Assembly: GCA_013368445.1 (NCBI GenBank) | Contig: JAACJO010000014.1 | Span: forward strand, 744,001-808,000 | Length of the DNA stretch: 64,000 nt | Origin: Leucocoprinus leucothites | Lineage: Eukaryota; Basidiomycota; Agaricomycetes; Agaricales; Agaricaceae | Direction of reading: 5' to 3' | Shown here: positions 21,864 through 33,234 of the stretch, one piece after another | Numbering within the stretch: position 1 is the stretch's first letter | Layout of the letters: the number at the start of each line of letters is the position of its first letter | Made by a program: the position numbers and the translations under genes | Notes under the pieces: generated by a model | Seen by the model: only the letters and a program-made list of their open reading frames with translations | Told to the model about the DNA's origin: nothing | The model's database searches: none

Positions 21864-23249
21864 TCAAGACCTTGGCTGTGACTCGATCTCTCCGGCGAGT
21901 TGGGTTAAGGTACCTTCATCCTCGGACTCCCAATCCTCCTCCTCCCCCCCCTCCTCCGTGTGCTGCTCGCTGTCGTTGGTTGTTTCGGCTGTCTTCTTTC
22001 CCTTTCCCCTGCTTTTCTCCTTCTGCTTCAATTTACCTTTTGGGTTCCCCTGATCTTTCCCCTTCCCACGATCCTTCGCCTTCTGTACTCCCACATCCTG
22101 CCCACCCCCTTCTCCGTCGATATTTTCCTCCGCTCTTTCTCTGCGTCTGTTCTTTCCCCTCCTCTCCTCCGCCTTCCTCTTCCTCGCAGAAATCTGGTAC
22201 GATGTCAAGTATTTATGACCTTTCGGAGGAAGACTCTGTTCGAACAGAGATGAGGTGTGTTTGGAGAGTAAGCCGTTGAGCCGGGAGCGGCTTGATTTCG
22301 TGAGTGTATGTCGATGGAGGGCTTTGGTTGGAATGAGTATGGAGTCGGAGAAGGGGGTAGGAAGTAAACTGACCTCTAGGTGGTGAAGGAGCAGGCACGG
22401 AGGTCGACGTTGAGGCTGGTGTAGTTTCGAAGATCTGTTCCATTCTTGTGGTTACAGTCTGTAATATCCTGATAGATAGTACCGTAATTAATCCGTAAAA
22501 GGTAAATTTCTTTGAGAAAGTACTTACGTTTCGTCAACGAGGTGTCCAGCCGCAGACGATCCCAAAATATTGATCAGGTCACGCCAATCAAACGGCTCAA
22601 TCCTGTTCTGCATACTATCCGACCGAGCAATCGTATGTGCTGAAATCAAAGCAAAGAGTGACTCAAGCTTATTTCGAATGACTGGTGTAATCGTCTCTGC
22701 GAGGTTATGGACATATGTATCTTGTTCATCTTCGCTGTCATTAATAATGGGATCGGAAGAAGATTGCTCGCGTTTAATGCTTATTGGCGGTGATTCCTCC
22801 ATGTCGTTCGTGTCGTCATAGTCATCGTGATTGTCGCTACCGCGGTCAGGAGATACGGAGGGAGAATTTGGGACAATAAGAAGTGATTTCACAATAGCCC
22901 CAATTTCATCTTGAAGACTCCAGTCTGGTGGGGGAACGTCTTTCACAGGAATAGGCCATCGTGTCCACTGATCCCTGTTCCTCCAGTTTAAGGAACCGGG
23001 TTCAGACTCCGAGCGTTTACGCTTCAAGCTTCCACCACCTCCTTCCACCTCAGGACTGGTACTGGTCGATGGAGCAGGGGTAATCGACTTGGACGGTCCT
23101 CCTTCCTCGGTGTCACTCTTATTGGCATAGGGGTCGGTGAGATGTACTGGGAGATCGAGAGTATGTGTAGTCCTGAGCGCCCGAAGAAGACTGGAATACT
23201 CTGTGAGCTCTTCCCGTAGAGCCGCAGGAATGAGCTGGTGCTTGGACAT
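21864..23249 (-). CDS. Nuclear protein with Rrn9-like features (putative RNA polymerase I initiation factor)
   Basis: On the minus strand the ATG at 23249 opens MSKHQLIPAALREELTEYSS. A Ser/Thr/Pro-rich stretch with a basic KRKRSESE motif follows, then RDQWTRWPIPVKDVPPPDWS, which recalls the W..WP core of fungal Rrn9 domains. A very acidic segment (about 22860-22720) precedes ARSDSMQNRIEPFDWRDLIN and ILGSS. After introns near 22525-22470 and 22375-22310 the frame reads LHRHTLTKSSRSRLNGLLSK, then LPPKGHKYLTSYQISARKRK, then a long Lys/Arg/Glu-rich tail, and stops at 21864. Rrn9 is a subunit of the yeast Pol I upstream activating factor. The assignment rests on weak motif resemblance and could be wrong; a generic nuclear protein is the alternative. 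Confidence 0.55.
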
Positions 23250-23510
23250 GACAAGGTTATTTTTACATCCGGGAAATAAAGGAGGTTTCTGAAAGCCGGG
23301 TGAGCAAAGAAACGAACGAGGTATTTCAGGGTATTTCGTGACGTCAGGGTGGGCGTGTGAAAGTGTGACTAAGAACTATACAGGAGATTTCAGCCTATAC
23401 CAATCCCCACTGGTGATGACCTGCTCCTTCAGCTCCCTCATCATATCATCACGTATGTCACCATTACTTCTATCCGATTTTTCTTCCTGCTGACGACCGG
23501 AAATTACAGA
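23250..23510. promoter_or_regulatory. Divergent promoter and leader, Rrn9-like / eL41
   Basis: The 261 bp between the two starts hold both promoters. A likely leader intron of eL41 runs 23453-23509 (GTATGT donor, TTACAG acceptor), ending one base before its ATG. Confidence 0.5.
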
Positions 23511-23647
23511 ATGAGAGAGAAGTGGAAAAAGAAGAGATCTCGCAGGCTCAGGCGCAAGCGCAGAAAGATGAGAGCCCGCTCCAGTACGTATTCTGTCGCA
23601 TACTGGTCAAACAGATAGCTTACCACAATCTGCGATCTACAGAATAA
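23511..23647 (+). CDS. RPL41: 60S ribosomal protein eL41 (L41)
   Basis: The smallest ribosomal protein, 25 residues, almost entirely Lys/Arg, bridging the two ribosomal subunits. The frame begins MREKWKKKRSRRLRR and continues KRRKMRARS, the eL41 signature of W followed by basic runs. Coding exons are 23511-23583 and 23643-23647. The 59-nt intron interrupts the last Lys codon, so the final coding exon holds only AA plus the TAA stop. The frame is far too short for routine ORF calling. It shares a divergent promoter with the Rrn9-like gene and probably has a second intron in its leader. Confidence 0.93.
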
Positions 23648-26204
23648 ACGACCCTGGTGTGTATTGGCAAATGTGAAAAGTCATTGTTCGCCTCGTCCAT
23701 TATATCCGATCGAGCGGCGCTGTCGCGACCTTAATCCCATTCTGGGGCTCGGGCGCTCACGATTATCGGCGTGACATCGGTTTTCTTGCATTCGCCTGTA
23801 TACATAAAAAAACAAGTGTTGTGTCTCGACCATTGAGACCCTCGCTTGTTTTGTTGATTCTTCGGGAATGTATGTTACTCAAGGTCAAGAGAGTAGTCAG
23901 GATATTCGTTAGAATTGACTGGGTCGCTTGAATGTTGTGTATAACATTTGAATCGAAATCAAGTTCATTTCAATCGCCCGACTTTTGTATATAATAATTC
24001 ATTTGGCTTAACGCCGTAAGGAGTCTGCTAGGAGTACCGAAGTATTGATACTGAACGGGGATGATCACATCATGCGGATCACTTGCGAGATCGTGGGTCC
24101 AGCGGGATTGATACAGAGGCCCCAGGCCTACATTTGATGAGATTCATCCCGCAGACAAGTTGAATTATTGCGGTAGATTTGGGAAGGATCCAATAAGGGT
24201 ATTTATGGCTGAACAACCTATACCTCTATGCCTTTTCTTGGTGTTCTGTTGTATATAGACGCCCGAGAATATGGGGGTGGTATTGAAGGGTAAGGAGCTG
24301 CTACGTAGGTGTTTGAAGACCTTCAATAGGTCTTGTGTATACGATTATGAGGGTAAATAGAGTGAAAAGCTTGCCAGGATCCGGTTTAATCTTTCAGTCA
24401 ACAAGAACGTCAAACGGCCCGTCAAGGTTGCCTGAGAGAACTCAATAAAAGTCAGCCGGGTTTATCAGGACCAACACTCGATGACATTCTTCAGCTCAAG
24501 CCAGCTGACCGAGTATGGCTAACTTCTCAGGCTTACCTCCTACTTTGAGACGTATGCATAATAGTCGCTGACCCCATATCCACCCTCCTCTTTAAATACT
24601 TAAGAGAGGCAGGGCATACCCTCAACGAAGGAGAATTCGCTCTCGCCGGGAGCTTTATCGTCGAGTTAGTCAGCCTCAAAATCGAACCACAGCCCTCCGA
24701 GCATGACAGACCATCGCACTACATCTGTGGCAAATACACTCAAGCTAAAGCCGCATCTAGACCTTCCCCGAGGATATAGTAGATGAAACCTCTACGCGGA
24801 GGCGATGGAACTTAAAGCTCGACTGATAACCGAAGTCATAACTGAATTTCAGTGCTAGAAGGATGTAAAGGAGGTGCCGTTACAAGCGAACGATCTAGAA
24901 CTCACTGGGTAGTTCTTGACATGTGTTTGAACGGTGATTCTCCAAAGGTTTACAGAATAGGAGCAATAGCCGAACTGAACAGGCCTAACTTTGGGGATAA
25001 TGCCTCATACAAGAGTGTTGTTTAATGTCATACGTCTAGGTTACTAGCTTGAGACGTTAGGTCCGGCTTTGAGGGTGTTTGTGGCAGAGAAGCACTGAGC
25101 ACATGTCGGTGAAAGACATCTCTTCAGCCATATCTGTTGACTGGAATGGAGAAGGAGAGAACGGCGGTGCTTGATTTCTCTGGGCACCTGTATTTTTGGT
25201 AGTCCGTAGGTCAACGGTGATATCCATATTAAGGCAGAAAAATACCGGAGGAGGCTAGGAGCCATCGTGTAAGGACAAGCATTGGGCTCCCGGACTTCCG
25301 ATCTGATAGCTAAAGCCCTAGCTGCACCCTAGAGGAAAGATAAGAATCGGACTGCCGCCGTGCGGTGTTGAAGTGGACAAACAAGAACATGAACTTTATT
25401 TCCTGCAATTGGTTTGGTAGCATCGTTCCTAGCACTTTTCTGGCAGTTTACGGGAACCAAGAGCATCACCTGAGCAACTGAGCTTGAAAAACTTAATTGT
25501 TGGGGGCAAGCACCCTCCGAATAAAACGGTTGTTTCCTGACATACCCCAACGCCACCGCCAGCTCTGTAGTTAAGGGGTATGCGTGCCTTAGGGCGCTAC
25601 GGGGAAAGTGGGGAGTATGGTGACTTCGCTGTCAGACTTTCAACAGCTTGCGATAATGTGTCGATAGAACAGCTCTCTTAGGACATAATATCATCTGCTG
25701 ACCCCATTCAAGGAGAGGGGGATCATTTTGAATGGGGCTAAGTATATCTTCTTGACGGCAAAGCCTGTTCAGGAGAGCCAAGGCGACGGATATCATGGAC
25801 AAGAAAGACGCCAGAGAGATTCCGCAAAAGGCTCAATGCCATAATAATTTAATTCCCCACCGTGATACTGCGCTGTGCCTCAATTTGCATGGTCCGTGGA
25901 CCTCGCTGGCTATGTGTAATTTGGGGTCGTAGAGTTCCCAATGGACCTCATTAATTTTCGCATGGTCATGAGCAAGAGTTTGAATTGTAGCCAGTTGAAC
26001 AGCCTGAGAGCACAGAGAAGAGGAGAGTACACGAGATAATAGATGTTAAAGTTTATGTAACCCCCCGAGGTTGCTGGAGTGCCATCACTGTTTTACCTTG
26101 TTGATGTCCATACACGCACATTCGCTGTACGCGTAGGCAACGCTTGGGTTCGAATACGCTTCACGACGACTTAATTTACCCCATCCGCTTTTCACTTTTC
26201 ACTC
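23648..26204. other. Gene-poor stretch, no recognised gene
   Basis: About 2.55 kb between eL41 and the Rsc7-like gene. Only short open frames occur, for example minus at 25044-25265 and 25329-25556. A segment at about 24475-24540 reads TLDDILQLKPADRVWLTSQA before stopping. This vaguely recalls the post-integrase region of Ty3/gypsy elements, but is too short to call. No terminal repeats, tRNA or rRNA were seen. The 3' end contains the promoter of the next gene. Confidence 0.5.
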
Positions 26205-28389
26205 ATGAAGTCCTCCGGGAAGATTATCATAAAACCTCGCGCATCTAAGCGCGCACGACGAGCACCTTCAGAAGTAGAGAGTGAAGCACCCAATGATGAC
26301 CAAAATCATGAGTCAATGGAGGAAGATGACGACGACGTAAATATGAACGAGCAAGCTGATACGCCATCTCAGCCCGCTGACAATAATGATGACGCCGACG
26401 AAGACGAAGGCGAGGCTGACGATGCGGCCGACGAACCTGAAGGCGACCCAGAAGAGCCAGAGCCAGAGCCAGAACCCATGCCTGTACCAGTCAAACGCGG
26501 TCGCGGACGACCGAAAGGTTCAGGGACTAAATCCTCTGCCGCTGGAGTTCCTTCCGCAGCATCAACGCCCCGCGGTCGGCCTAAAGCTCGTGGACGTCCT
26601 AGAGGCAGGCCACCAAAAGTTTCAGGTACCCCTGCTGGTGGTGGTTTAACAATACGCTTGAAAGCACCAAAAGGCGAAGACGATGAAGGAGGCAGTGAGG
26701 AAGAATACACACCTGAAGCTGAAGCTGCCCCTACTCCGAGCGCTACCGCTGGTGATGCTGAGAGTCCGGCTGCAGAAACAAAAGAGGGCACACCTGCTGC
26801 GAGTCAGAAAGAGGCTCCTATGGGCGGTGGAAAACCGTTCCGAAAGATTCAGGACAAAGTTTATGTGATTGACGGAGACGAATTCGTGACGGAGGACAAT
26901 CCTAAAGGCGACGAGAAGATAGACAAGTGGGGGAACCTTCTTGGTGGTATATCCTCCAACTCATTCACTGAATATATTCCTGTCTAACATAGTGTCTCGC
27001 AGGCCGCAAGTTCAAAGCATCAACATTCGCTCTACCGAATCGTCACCCACACCGACAATACATGCTCGCAATCGACGCAGCACGAACATCCGGATTCCGT
27101 GATTCACTCTATTATTTCCGTCGTAACCCTCTCGCTTTCAAGCTCAATGCTACGCAACCTGAAAAAGACTATCTCATCTCGGAAGGAAAGCTCGGTTCTC
27201 ACTTGCGTACGAGAAGTGTCACTCTCATCACTGCGCGAAGTGCTTTCAAGTTACACGGGAGTAAAATGGTCATTGGTGAATATACTTTTCAATTGATTGT
27301 CGAGAGTGGGTATACTAATAATACTGAATAATGATTACAGACGGTCGGTGGGTAACAGATGACTACTACGAAGACAAAGTCCTCGCCGAAATAACTGCCA
27401 AAGGTCTCTCGCCGGGAGACCCAGTAGGCGAACTCCCAGATCCAAACGCACCCTCCCACTCACACCAAACCGAAGCCTCAGCTCTCGCTGGAAGCTCATC
27501 AGCCTTCCCCTCATCCAATGCAAATCTCGCTGGTGGGGGCGGAGGAATCTACCGCGCCGGTGGACCAACCACCATTTTTGGCGGAAGCGGTTGGGGACCA
27601 TTCAGCGATGGACCGCTCAACGCTGTAAGAAAGAGTTTGCTGAGCCGTGATGGCGTGACGGAAGAGAATTGGATGTGGATGATGGCATCTAGAGTTCAAG
27701 AAGCCGATGACGAGTGGGCGAGATTGAGGAAGGAAGGGAGGGGAAAGGAGGGACTGAGCGTGGACGGGATTGTCATGGGTGGCAAGGGAACTAATTGGAC
27801 AAGAGTTGACCCTACTCCTTCTGCCGCTGATGGTAGAACCCGCGTGAATGTGAATGACACGAAGGCTGAAGATGGTGTTGTCGTCAATAGTGGTGGCACA
27901 ATTCTGGCGGGGAAAAAGCGCAAAGCACCGGTGACACTAGCGGACATGAACGACAGCGATGCCGTTGGTGTATATGAGCCCCACTCCAATTTGATTCTGT
28001 GTGAGTGCATCTCTCTATTCCCCTTTCCAAGAGAGGCAAAACCCATCAATTTCCATAATCTAGATCGTGCAGATACACAACCAACACGAGCCAAATGGGA
28101 GTCAATACCGGATCCCAAGCGCCGCGTATTAGGCGGTACGAAAGCGGGAAATGGTGCTTGGGGATTGGCTTGGGTTGATACCGTTATGCAACTCCCAGGG
28201 GAAGATGATGAGGCACTAAGGATGAGAGAGGAGGAGCAGAAAGAAAGACAGGCGTTTATCAAGGAGGCAGAAGAGACTTTTGGTAACAGCTTGCATGGAG
28301 GAAGTGTTTTGAGTGTGCGTGGTGGGGGCAGGGGAGAAAGCGTGAATGCGATGACAAGGGATGTGAGTGTGATGAGTATTGGGGCGTAA
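26205..28389 (+). CDS. Chromatin-remodelling complex subunit of the Rsc7/Swp82 (Npl6) family
   Basis: A predicted nuclear subunit of the RSC or SWI/SNF remodeller. From the ATG at 26205: a basic start (KIIIKPRASKRARRAP), a long acidic stretch, then AT-hook-like motifs RGRGRPKGSG, RGRPKARGRPRGRP (about 26500-26620). The Rsc7/Swp82 domain follows: KPFRKIQDKVYVIDGDEFVT, IDKWGNLLGG, RKFKASTFALPNRHPHRQYM, AIDAARTSGFRDSLYYFRRN, EKDYLISEGKLGSHLRTRSV, then DGRWVTDDYYEDK. Introns: 26947-27002, 27276-27340 and 28001-28063. The last is a multiple of three and also readable, but LILYRADTQPTRAKWE across the splice fits better. The C-terminal half is Gly/Pro-rich with YRADTQP, and the stop is at 28387. AT-hooks suggest direct DNA contact (inference). 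Confidence 0.88.
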
Positions 28390-28497
28390 GTACTTGCAGT
28401 TCGTGATTCATTGGGGTATACGCGTAAATTCTCGTGATTTGTAATTCGTCGAGGTCGTCGCTATCTCATATATGTGCGTGTTGTCAATTGTCTTGTA

Positions 28498-30244
28498 TCA
28501 GTCGGATATTGGGACACCATGGTGAAGATATCGGAGTGTTTTGAGGTTCGGCAGCGCCATTTTCATTGCAGCCTTGCATAGTGTTGGTTTATGGGATGGA
28601 TGTGACTGGACTTCGTCTTCGAGCGCCAAGGTTCTCAAATCCCAATAAAGACACGGCGCTCCGGCAAATACTCGATAAGCCTGTAAATAAATAAGTTCTT
28701 CTAGCCCCACATTGTCTCGAAAGAAGTGAGCGTACACGTTGCACAGGATCCCGGTGAAGTGTTCCAAGTAAAGGAAGTTCAGGCTCCAGCATTGTGACAC
28801 GTTGAAACGATAGGTAAAGGTACTTGAGGAAGGGCAGTCGCGCTGCGAGTAGCTTCAACGTCTTAGGAGCGAGATCTTGGCACTCCATATGTAATCGCTC
28901 CAACCGATTCGTTATTCCGTGTTGGATAAACCCAAGGGTCAAAGTATCGAGGTGCTCGTATCGAAGTGGGTTCGATGCATGGCCCCGCGTTCGAGGCCGC
29001 AAATCCAATATTTTGACCTGGAGAACCCATCAATTGATGTCCATATATCCGTAAAGCTAGAAAAGCTCACCCCACTAGCTATTCGGCCGAGGTACCCCAG
29101 TAGCAACTCATGATCATCATAGCGATCAAAATGGCATCTCAATGACACCAGCCGCGGAAACTCGATACCCATAAACGGCTGTGATCTCCACCAATAGCCA
29201 AAACATTGGCATCCTTTGCTCCCATGAGATGGGAAAAATTCGCATTCCGAGTTCTCCATCCCCAGCTGCAATTCAAAGCGCTCAATCCGCTTCGCATGGA
29301 CATAGAGAAGAGTGTGTAGACCCGAAGTGGAGTATTTTCGTGACAATCTCAAATCGATTGCAAGGTCGCAGAGAGAAGGGAAAGTCGGAAGGTTAGACAG
29401 GAAATGGTGTCCCAAGTCGGCGGACCCCTGCTTGAAGGCTATAGAGAGCTTGGTGATTGTTTCCCTGTGGTTGCGGACGAAGGGAATTAAATCGACTTGA
29501 ATAGATTTCTTGAGTTTCTTGAAACAAGGCTTGCCGACACAGCCATGCGGATTAAAACAGAACTCGAATTCTCGGAGTTTGGGAAAGGTCATTCCTGCGA
29601 GGGAAAGTTTTGGTAGGGTGATCATGTTGAGAGTGAGGGAAAGTCGTGTAAGGGTGTTTTGTGAGGCTCTGAACGCTTTTGAGAGCGCCAAAGGAAAGAG
29701 TTTCTTGAAGTCGAGGATGGGATCAAGATTGCGACTCGTAATCGTATATTCGATCACCGTGAGGTGTTTCATCAGCGCAAGGCGCTCGGGAAGCTTCGCG
29801 AACACGTCGGGTGGTCGCCGCTTGCGACATAAACGTGCCAATACGAGTCCAACGAAATCTGTGAAGACATTCGTCATCGCAATGTTTTCTGAAAGGTCAA
29901 GGTTGAGTGTCTTCAATGCTCCGGCGAAGATAGGGAGACTAATTGGATTTCGAGAGGTTGAGAGGTTTCGTGTAAGCTGTGTCAGCGAATAGGTCATAAG
30001 CGCTAGTGAGGTAATACCTGAGTGCTTCGCTGTGGCCTTGTGGTGAGACGAAGGCTTCGAGTCGCTCATCGTACTCGAGTACCGTCGAATGATACTTTTG
30101 TTTGAGATAATGCTCAAGGAATGCGCGGTTGAGAGTGTAGAGCTTCGAGGATTCGATGATGCTGACTGGTAGAAAAGAGGCGATGCATCGCCATAGTGAT
30201 CTTGGTAGCTCAATCGTTGGAGGTCTCTTCTCGTTCTCGTCCAT
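28498..30244 (-). CDS. F-box-like protein with leucine-rich C-terminal region
   Basis: A basidiomycete-style F-box protein; such proteins usually recruit substrates to SCF ubiquitin ligases. On the minus strand the ATG at 30244 opens MDENEKRPPTIELPRSLWRC. The degenerate F-box is ELPRSLWRCIASFLPVS.. followed by LYTLNRAFLEHYLKQKY. An intron of about 79 nt (donor after GAAGCACTCAG, acceptor before TCTCCC, about 30021-29943) links to LPIFAGALKTLNLDLSE. Irregular Leu-rich segments follow (LPERLALMKHLTVIEYT, LTRLSLTLNMITLPKLSLAG, FPSLCDLAIDLRL, FPRLVSLRCHFDRYDDHELL). A second intron (about 29075-29010) leads to VKILDLRPRT and LDTLTLGFI, and a third near 28806-28718 is likely before LIYLQAYRVFAGAPCLYWDL. 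The last splice is uncertain. The stop is at 28498. The target is unknown. Confidence 0.65.
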
Positions 30245-33234
30245 CAGAGGCAGTCTTGGGGGGGGGTAAAGACGAAGATGGTAGGAGTAAGAAAGGTCGA
30301 GCAGAGAGTGAAAACCGAGGGCTAGCAAGGACAGAGCCGAACTTCATACATTAGAAGTAAGGCTAATGAGACTAATCAAAAGTGGAGTTTTCCGAGCGTT
30401 CTTTCTTGGTATGTCACAGAGCAGATCTCTAGGGATGCGTGGCAGGTGTATACAACACACCACATTAAGGGGGATGTTCGAAGTCTTCTAGGAACGTCAA
30501 TACAAATTGAGAAAACACAGGGAAAGATGGGGCAAAGAGCCTGACTTATCGCGGACGGTGAACCATTATTAGCGTTTATGGACGTTGATGGATAAATGAC
30601 TAGCTGTGGCGCCTCAGTCCTGGATCTCCGGGACGTCATTGGTCCACGACCTCCGGATGATGATTGTATCGTCCAACCCTTCGACTCCCAGGCGATAGCC
30701 GAGGATAGCCGTCCATGGACTAGTTGCACTTGTTACAGTCGGTTCCGAATGGGGATAGCAGATGCCCGGGAACTCCGTTTCAACCTCTGACGGCGGTTTC
30801 TCCAAAACACGACCCTACCCTCATGCTAACCCCTCGAACAGTGACAATGTCGTGGCAACTGACAGTAGCGGATACTTTGGAGCACGCCGAAACCAACTCG
30901 TTCCCACCTCTTAAAGGGACTTATCCAATGCTCAAATGCTGAGAAACTTCACCCGAGGAAGTACTTGAGGGAGGCCCGCCGGTATGCCCCACCCTGACGT
31001 GATATTTCTGTGTGATGATCATAGAGAAAGATCCCCTCCAGGCTTCAATCTTGGTGTGACAGCTGAGAGAAGTTTTGAAATGCCTGTTAAAGCATGAGGA
31101 TCAGCGGGGACCAACATGCAGGGTTGAATTCAAGACCAACAATGATCGAATTCCCTGATTTAGGAAGTCACCCTCATCAAACTCAGATGCAGATCGAATG
31201 AAGGGTCTTCAGGCTCTGCAAAGCAGTAGGGAACGCCCAAGATCATGGGCGTGAATGATCAGAGAGATCAAGTTAAGAGTCCACAATCCACACTTCTCTC
31301 CGGCTCCAGCGAATATTCCGACGACATCAGATTGCGAGTCTCAAGGCGCTGACCTAAAAATCCAGACTTAAACAATGCCCAAATTAGCCGCGAAGCGGAC
31401 GAAATGCTTACTTGAATAACAGCTCTGTTCGGAAACTAGAGCAGAATCTGATTGTTATCATTTCTCTCAAGGATAGAGACGGTCTAAACAAGGAAAAGAT
31501 ATATTCAAGGTTCTGCCTTTTCCACCATTCCAAATATATCCACATCGTCTTCTTCGAGCTTCTAGCACGCGGACTCGGATCTGGAGCTCATGGAGGAATG
31601 CTAAAGTGTAGGCTAAGCTCTCTGAGGACAATGCTGCGCCAGGCTGTACTGATGAGATATAGACTAGACTGGTGATCGACCGCGTGGTAGCCTTGAGTTC
31701 TAGGTTGGGAGAGAGGATGGAGAGTGAAGAGGGGGGGACGGAAGCATGAGCAAAGCGGGGAAGATATCGTTGATAAACCCGCAAGCTTCACGGGGAAACC
31801 TTAAAGATAGCTTTTCCAGAATGTCCCCCTCTGGTCGTACCACTGTCGTAGTAGGATCTTTCTTAATGAGTCCCGGGCGTTTCTGATCCAGAAAGCGGCG
31901 TGGTCTTCCCATTATACCGCAAGATGTATAGCTGTGAAGTCGAATTCACGGAGATTAGGGAGCTCCACATCGCCAAGCACAAGGCTTGGAAACAGCGCCG
32001 CATGGATGGTGAGTTCAACACTCGTCAACGTGTCGCTTGACGCTTTCCAAGCAGCAGAAAGCACAATGTGAGGATGTTGTCGAAATTCATGACCGGATCA
32101 TGGGTTCGGCAATGGAGGTTGATTTTGACCGTCACAGATTTTCCAGCCGAGTAAGTCCGGCGGCTAACTACTAAAAGCACGGTAAATCGAATAAGAAAGC
32201 TGAATATCACGGGAGCCCAGTTCTGCTTGTTTTTTTTTTGGACTTCCTCGGCTCACTTTGCTCAATGTAGCATGTGGGATCGTCTTGTGATAATTGAGCG
32301 CAAGATAAGATTCTTATTGTGAACGTGTGTGCGAAGGGATGTTCGGCAAGGCAAGGCTGAGGTTCTCTACGTTCTCCAGGACCATGGGGCTACTGTAGAA
32401 GAGGGCAGGCATTAATATTAGGTTGCACACAATGAGCTTTGTCTCACCGTTACTAGGTGTTCGCTAGATTTTGAAGAAAACCCCAATTAGGGGCTATGTA
32501 AACTCCACGCTCGTATCTCAAGAACATCCTCGTCCACAAAAAGAAACGAGAACCCTCGGCTCAATGCGTACTTTTTTGATTCCCCAAAATCCGACAGCGG
32601 AGTAGGGATCGACGTATTCCCACAGGCCCTGGGGGATGGGTATGGCATTGGTTCGTCCATGATGCATAATGGTAGGGACTAAGGCTGTCCTGTAGGGAGA
32701 TGCGTATACTGAGGACCTGTGACGGTAGAACTTCGAGGGTCGATTTGCGGGACGTTGATACACTACGGGTGCAGTGGAACATCCATGGATGAGGCTATGG
32801 CACTTTCCCTAACAAAGTGTTAGATATTCACGCGTTAATAAGGATAATGATTCTGAAGTAAGAGATACCTGAACGAGATGACCCAGTGCGATATGCACCA
32901 GATGGGAAGATTAAGGCACAATGGTCGTCATAGCTGAGTACATGTTAAGAGCCAGTCAACAGTCTAAGGCTTTCGAAGTCAGTGATGGGAAACCCACAAC
33001 CTTTCGGCGTCTCCTGCCGCTGACAAAGACGTCAAGAAACGTTAAGGGCCGGCAGCTCATTGGTTTTTCGGTCAGATAGAAGTGCCATATAGTGTATTCA
33101 ATCTATCAATAATGCTGTCCCAATAATGAAAGTATGAGCAAATTCATGATGACTCGTAAGCTAAGCATTAAAATCGTTGCAAGAAAATCGTCGGAACAAA
33201 AGATAATTATAACTACATAAGTATATCAAAACGA
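30245..33234. other. Gene-poor stretch, no recognised gene
   Basis: About 3 kb between the F-box gene's start and the 3' end of the giant gene. Short open frames occur on both strands (minus at 31467-31784 and 31700-31912; plus at 31412-31675) without family motifs. A T-run lies at 32230-32239. I see no repeat boundaries, tRNA or transposon ends. Confidence 0.5.

Noticed and set aside
24475..24700. Possible Ty3/gypsy polyprotein remnant
   Set aside because: Only a DDILQLKPADRVWL-like string was seen, with no integrase, RT or LTR evidence nearby.
26140..26160. tRNA B-box-like GGTTCGAATAC
   Set aside because: No matching A-box, acceptor stem or cloverleaf pairing could be formed around it.
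28498..30244. F-box gene as a frameshifted pseudogene
   Set aside because: Frame changes near 30020 and 28805 first looked like frameshifts, but introns with usable GT-AG ends (about 79 and 88 nt) restore the frame.
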